Assembly (NCBI GenBank): GCA_002205965.3
Contig: NADL03000466.1
Coordinates: 1,302,001 to 1,366,000, forward strand
Direction of reading: 5' to 3'
DNA from: Kappaphycus alvarezii
Lineage: Eukaryota > Rhodophyta > Florideophyceae > Gigartinales > Solieriaceae
DNA: 64,000 bases
Shown here: in pieces, positions 59,401-64,000 of the stretch
Numbering within the stretch: position 1 is the first letter of the stretch
How the letters are laid out: each line of letters begins with the position of its first letter
Made by a program: the position numbers and the translations under genes
The notes under the pieces: model-generated
What the model saw: the letters and a program-made list of their open reading frames with translations, nothing else
The model's database searches: none
Told to the model about the DNA's origin: nothing

Positions 59401-60073
59401 GGTTATTCTTGTCATTTTTATTATCCTCGACTCTTTAGGAGGCAGGAGCGGAACCCCAATATTTTTGGTGACGGTTTTAGTACACTGAGGTGACCGGTAT
59501 TCTCTTTTGCAAAACTTGAGTCGGAAAAACTCCGTATGAATGGCGGTTATGAGTTCTTTGAAAATTTCAGAAAACATAGCTAAGGGAGAAACGTGTTCCG
59601 GAAGCGACCGGATATTATTCTCTTTCTTGTCTTTATCATCCAAAGACTTAACATAGGACGCAAGTTTCCCTAATATATCGTAGAACTTGTTCAAATTATT
59701 CTCTAATTTGTCGTCGATTTTAAAGTTGAGATCATTTAGTTCCTGCTGAAAGTTGGTGGTGGTCTGTTCATTTGATGGTGTGTACAGATTGGGCAAAGCT
59801 TCCGTCGTCATTATTATGATGTGCCCAAGCTGTGACAAACATCCGTTCGTGAGCGCTAGAATCATAAGTGATTTAGCTCTGCTCATCTTCTTTCTCCATG
59901 TTCAAACAACGTCTAACGAAAAAAGATTCTCCGGGGGTTCATCCAACACTTGCAAGTCAATAAAATCACGGCGAGTGAACGCGCGAACATGGTTCCCCCA
60001 GTTGATGAAGTCTCTCGCACCCGAGATTTTATGGAGCTTCTTTACTCCGTCAACGTCCACAAAAATACGTTAA
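59383..60073 (-). pseudogene. gag of copia C
   Basis: Copia-type Gag read on the minus strand. The N-terminus has LHKISGARDFINWGNHVRAF, then NFQQELNDLNFKIDDKLENN, NKFYDILGKLASYVKSL and IRSLPEHVSPLAMF, the same core signature as the gag in the large direct repeat (LPPSFAPLAMF). A frame break lies near 59890-59930. A Gly/Arg-rich segment (GRGRGYVGWGRGRGRGRGR near 59300, in another frame) sits around the knuckle, as expected for the RNA-binding part. Confidence 0.8.
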
Positions 60074-60144
60074 ATGTTTAGAAAAGAACGCTGATGGAAT
60101 ATTTAGAGCGTTTTTCTCAAAGGAGATGCTACCATGAAATGTTA

Positions 60145-60325
60145 GTACCGCTTCGCTTCCCTGGCTGCGCTTCTTGTCTTAGAGAACTCAATTTTACTCA
60201 ACCATAAAGTCTTCTGTACTGCGCTGGACGTACAGTTTTCCTCTACGCCAAAGTGGTACTTAGGAAGAATAATTTACTCTTTAAAGGTCTGTCAGCGGTG
60301 TAAATGCTCAGATTTTTCAGTGTAA
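60145..60325 (-). repeat. Probable 5' LTR of copia C
   Basis: Partner of 55455-55635. It begins about 70 bases before the gag start, a short leader for a copia element, so the end may be misplaced. Confidence 0.5.
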
Positions 60326-62159
60326 TAATTCATGGACAGCATGGCAACACAATATGTGCACAAATTCAGACCACGAATTATTGCACGGCTACACTACGAA
60401 TGATAGCACGAGGGGTAAAATAGCGATTTCAATACTGTTGGGACTGTGTTTTAGTCAGAATATTTTATTTTAGTGCTGTTTAGAGGTATTTTGAAATTTG
60501 ACCTGTCTATATAAACTCTGGGCTGAAGCTCCAGTCTGATAGAAGGGCATTAACAACCAGTTCAATCAAGGAATACCCGCTGGGCCCCTAAATACGCACC
60601 TAGTAGTATCGAAAAGGAGTTCCCAGTACTGCGAGTTCTCCAAATTCAACAGGAAGCCAAAATATCTACTAGAGTTGCATTTTTGTATAATTTCGATGGT
60701 AAGATAACAATTAGTTAAATTCTGATCTCTAGGGATAATGTCAAGTGCCTACAAACAAGATACCCATGGAATGGTCGTCGCTAAACAAGTACTATGGGAA
60801 GGATTCGTAGATATTGATCTGGGGCATCTATCGGAGGGTGGAAAAGTTGAAATGCGGATGGAGCCGGAGAGGCATCGATTTTGAAATATGGGAACCTACG
60901 ACACGATCAGAATCGAATTTCAAGGCAACATAGACTTCCACATCTACCTTAAGCAACTACATATCCCAAACACCTGCTTGAGCTATATGTTGATAGAATC
61001 CTTACATTTATCACAGAATTGGTTCCATCGAAAACGAAGAAACAAAGTAAAAAATTCACGAAAAGAATAAAATATTCCAGGTCTAACGCATTCAAACCCC
61101 AAAATTACGAAATGTGAACTTAACTTAATTGTGGGGTCCAATTGTGACATTATTTAAACTTTCATATAACATTGTGACCAAGATACGTACAAAGTTCTAC
61201 TGCAAATCATTTCAAGTCTAAATGCCTATTAAAACTCCCTCTGAATGTCTACTACTTGTCACCATTACCTACGACAACTTTCAAAATGTCACAATGTGAT
61301 TTACCATTTCCTGAGACCAAATGTTACCAAATACGGATACCAAGAACATTAGCGGGCACTGATTATGTCACTATGTGTATAAACGTATCGTAGTATTCTC
61401 AGTGGTAGTGAAAAGTTTCCTCCGGAACGTTGCAATCCATACCAGACCAGTAATGACAGATTTCCAATTATAAAATAACGGAATAAAGGAGATCAGCTGT
61501 TGAAAAATCACACCTACATTTCAGCCATATAAGGATATCACCCCTCGCACTCTAACACTTCAACTGAAACAAAATTTGCTCCTATCTTCCACCCAAAGCA
61601 TTTTCAACAAGCCGAGCCGGCTTTTCTCATCTTGAGGCAATTACTACAAAATGGTCGCCAGGCTCTTCATTACTTTAGCAGCATAGAAAGTAAGACAAAA
61701 CTGTTGCGGACGTTTTATGCATGGAAAATTTCCCTTCCGAAGAGAATCCTGACTGACTGAAGATTCCGAATATCATGCGCCGGTATCGTTGATTTTCTGT
61801 TCTCGTTCAACTCGACAAGTTTTCTCAAAGAAAACCTAACGACCACAGGAAAGCGAGTAGGGTATTCCAAATACTATCTAGAGCCAATTCACAGGTCTAA
61901 AATGATATGTCCTTTCAAGAAGTGGAGTCGATCAAGAATAGGAATTATGCTGCCATTTGAGGTAGTGTGTAGCTTAGAGACTTCAGAAAAGGAGAAGCTT
62001 TTTGACTCTTTGCTGCGAGAATGTGAGAGAGATTTAAAAAATGAGATAACTAGTCTCGATAATTATAGCATGCGGAAATAATCCCCTTTCACCAATGTTG
62101 GAAGTGAGCATACTGCAAGTTGAGCGAAGTCTGCTAAGGATCTAAAGAGGTAAAAAGAG
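60326..62159. other. No recognisable gene
   Basis: Short frames only. 60737-61070 holds two adjoining frames with somewhat protein-like composition (QVLWEGFVDIDLGHLSEGG; then MGTYDTIRIEFQGNIDFHI), perhaps a gene remnant, but no family is recognised. Confidence 0.4.
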
Positions 62160-63639
62160 TAGCTAGAGAAGAAACCAGCAAGAAAGGCTGCTACATTGGC
62201 ACGAATCAGGTAATAGAAGCCTCCAGGAAGAAACGTAGACGAAAAGTAAGAAGAAAAACAAGCATCGGGAGATTTTTGTGTGGGAGTGAGGGGACTGCTC
62301 AGGTATAAATGGACAAGTAGAAGAAATGGTCAACGCAAGCGTGAAGAGAATGGAAAGATTTTCCATATGGTACTGGACAGATTGTTCGCCGGGATTCAAG
62401 ACAGGGTGGGGAAGATCTTGCAGAGTTTGTGGGTAAGAATGATGAAAAGTTTTCGGTGAGGATTCTGAACGGAGTATACAGGATGCGGTGATTGTGAAAA
62501 GAGTGTCGGTGGAGATGCTGGACAGAGTGAAGATGATTTTGAGGAGGGTGGCAAGGGTTTCAGTTAAGGTAATGTACAGGCTGACGGTAGAGAAGCTGGA
62601 AAAATTGGAAAAAGCAGGCAGCAAGACTTCGGACCATGGATTTGTTCATGTGGATGAGGCACAGTAGAAAGGGTGATACTAAGGAAGAGTATGATACCAA
62701 TATGCATGTGACGGCTTCGATTTTGGGAACCATGGAAACAAGAAGAAGACTTTGAGGGATAAAATAACAATGATAGACGTAGAGGTGACTGATAGGGTAA
62801 CCATTAATTCTAAGAAGGGCAAATGACCGGACAAGGTAATAGTGAATGTTTAAAGAAATGAAGGAGGGGTTTAATGGCTTTGAGCCACAGGTCGAGAGAG
62901 TGGATCATGAGCGCAGGGCAGTTGAGCGACGGGAGAGTCAACGGATAGATCTTCACAAAGGCGATTGAAACTGGAGCATGGCGACGGAAGACAGAGGTCC
63001 TACAGTAAAGGGTGTACGATACAGATATGGATTTTGTTCAAAACAATCATGCTACAGATATGGCCCATGATTCAGGCGAGGAATTCCAGGAGACTGTTGG
63101 GAGGCGGATGATAACGGGTACCTAACCTTTCAGCAACATAAGATTGACACGTAGCGTGAGAACAGGGGTTCCGGTAAGGACGATGATGTTCGTGAAAGCA
63201 GACCTGGGCCAGGAGTAGTAATTCAGAGCGTGATGAGAGAATACCAGACAGGGAAAATTTTGTTCAGGGAATTGGTAATGAGGTACCTGATAGGGATAGG
63301 TTTGAGCTTGTTACAGACAGTGTGCACGTCAATCCAGCAGTTGATATTGATGATGCTCTGGGAGCTTGAGACAGATTGGAGTAGGACGACGAGATGGAAG
63401 TGGATGATGATGAGGTCCTCTCCCCGGACAGCAGCAGGACCGGCAGTTCGGCGGGGGGCAAATCGGTTGGGGAAGATGAAGTATTTGGTACGTAGACATA
63501 CCTTCCGGATAACGAGGATCAAGACGAGCAGCGCATAGGACCACGCCCGACCCTATGTGAAAGAAGAGAGATGCTAGAGAACATGACACTAGATGAAATA
63601 CACCAACGCAGCTATGAGCAGAAGAAAGCGAGTAGCTAG
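62160..63639 (+). pseudogene. Unrecognised charged/acidic protein, coding-like but broken
   Basis: Purine-rich plus-strand sequence with coding-like segments in several frames. The clearest is 63241-63639: one frame for 133 codons with only three stops (TGA, TAG, TAG), including EVPDRDRFELVTDSVHVNPA, an acidic EMEVDDDEVLSPDSS, and a C-terminus PTLCERREMLENMTLDEIHQ that ends at 63637-63639. 63018 onward gives DMDFVQNNHATDMAHDSGEE in another frame. Earlier segments (NGQRKREENGKIFHMVLDRL near 62330) are weaker. No domain is recognised. It could be the end of a host gene with indel errors or a transposon-encoded protein. Confidence 0.35.
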
Positions 63640-64000
63640 ATAGAATTAGCTGCGCCCAAGCAGCACTAAGAAGCGAGTGGGTTTCAGTACTATCTTGGAA
63701 ACCGTCGCGATTTATTCCTTTAAGGACTACAGATTGGAATGGATATTAAAGAAAAGTGAGGCTTTGAGAAGTTTTATTGGAACAGATATAGTCTTTTAGA
63801 TATATTTGGGTGCGTTAGAGTGGAAAAAACATTGGGGTCGGAAAAAATGTTTGCAAAATAAGCACTGAAGTGTGACAACTGTTTTCCATTGGCAGCCGCA
63901 CCATGAGAGATACGAGTTGAATAAGTACATTCGCATCAAACCAAATACCTGCGCCAGAACGGAGATATTAGATAATCAAATATAGAACGGTTCCGTAAAT

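Larger units (their letters stand above)
55455..60325 (-). mobile_element. Ty1/copia retrotransposon C (minus strand), old, with diverged LTRs
   Basis: Gag, zinc knuckle, protease, integrase, reverse transcriptase and RNase H remnants occur in copia order from 60073 down to 55960. The flanks 55455-55635 and 60145-60325 resemble each other in the same orientation: a shared TTACTCA, then AAAGTC, CTG, GCGCT, TACTTA and GTAAAGGTCTG-like and GCAAAT-like blocks. They are taken as diverged LTRs of about 180 bp. The total is about 4.9 kb. Its Gag is of the same broad type as that in the 1/8167 repeat, not of the A/B type. Confidence 0.7.

Noticed and set aside
1..64000. CRISPR arrays, bacterial operons, rRNA genes
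   Set aside because: No regularly spaced repeats, no Shine-Dalgarno-led gene strings and no rRNA-like sequence were seen.

Overview
This is nuclear DNA of a repeat-rich, intron-poor eukaryote. There are no bacterial operons. It holds two host genes that I can name, inside a dense graveyard of transposable elements (TEs) from at least eight superfamilies. The large host genes run for kilobases without recognisable introns. Their leaders are pyrimidine-rich, and the TE set (Ty1/copia, Tc1/mariner, pogo, hAT, piggyBac-like, PIF/Harbinger, LINE) fits a florideophyte red alga such as Chondrus, but a zoosporic fungus or oomycete-like protist is not excluded. The assignment is inference.

Layout. 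1-3058 and 8475-11538 are two direct copies of one unit: a copia gag end, a piggyBac-like transposase on the minus strand, and the start of an unrecognised charged protein. 3060-8160 has no recognisable gene. 11780-12547 (minus) is a PIF/Harbinger transposase remnant and 13602-14060 a LINE end. 14541-20771 is a full-length copia element (A) with LTRs and a 5-bp target duplication. 21004-22557 is a Tc1 element with terminal inverted repeats. 24920-26821 is a broken P-loop ATPase gene of Crinkler/RHS type. 28082-34395 is a large Set2/NSD-like histone methyltransferase gene. 35450-36886 is a dolichol kinase gene. 37997-41834 (minus) is a second copia (B) related to A. 43733-45866 is a hAT transposase remnant, 46510-47894 a second Tc1 and 51506-53750 a pogo-like element. 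55455-60325 (minus) is an old third copia (C) with diverged LTRs. 62160-63639 has coding-like acidic sequence that I do not recognise.

Reading frames. Almost every coding region is broken by frameshifts. Part is true decay: the transposons also carry nonsense codons and lost catalytic residues. Part may be sequence error. The two copies of the 3-kb repeat differ mainly by single-base indels, and the dolichol kinase gene keeps its family motifs across about five frame changes without internal nonsense codons. Frameshifts in the two host genes should not be taken as proof of pseudogenes.

The genes do not form an obvious system. The unusual items are the clustered palindrome TACTGTACAGTA (five exact copies), the Crinkler/RHS-type ATPase flanked by a 21-bp direct repeat, and a Tc1 insertion into one of the palindromes.
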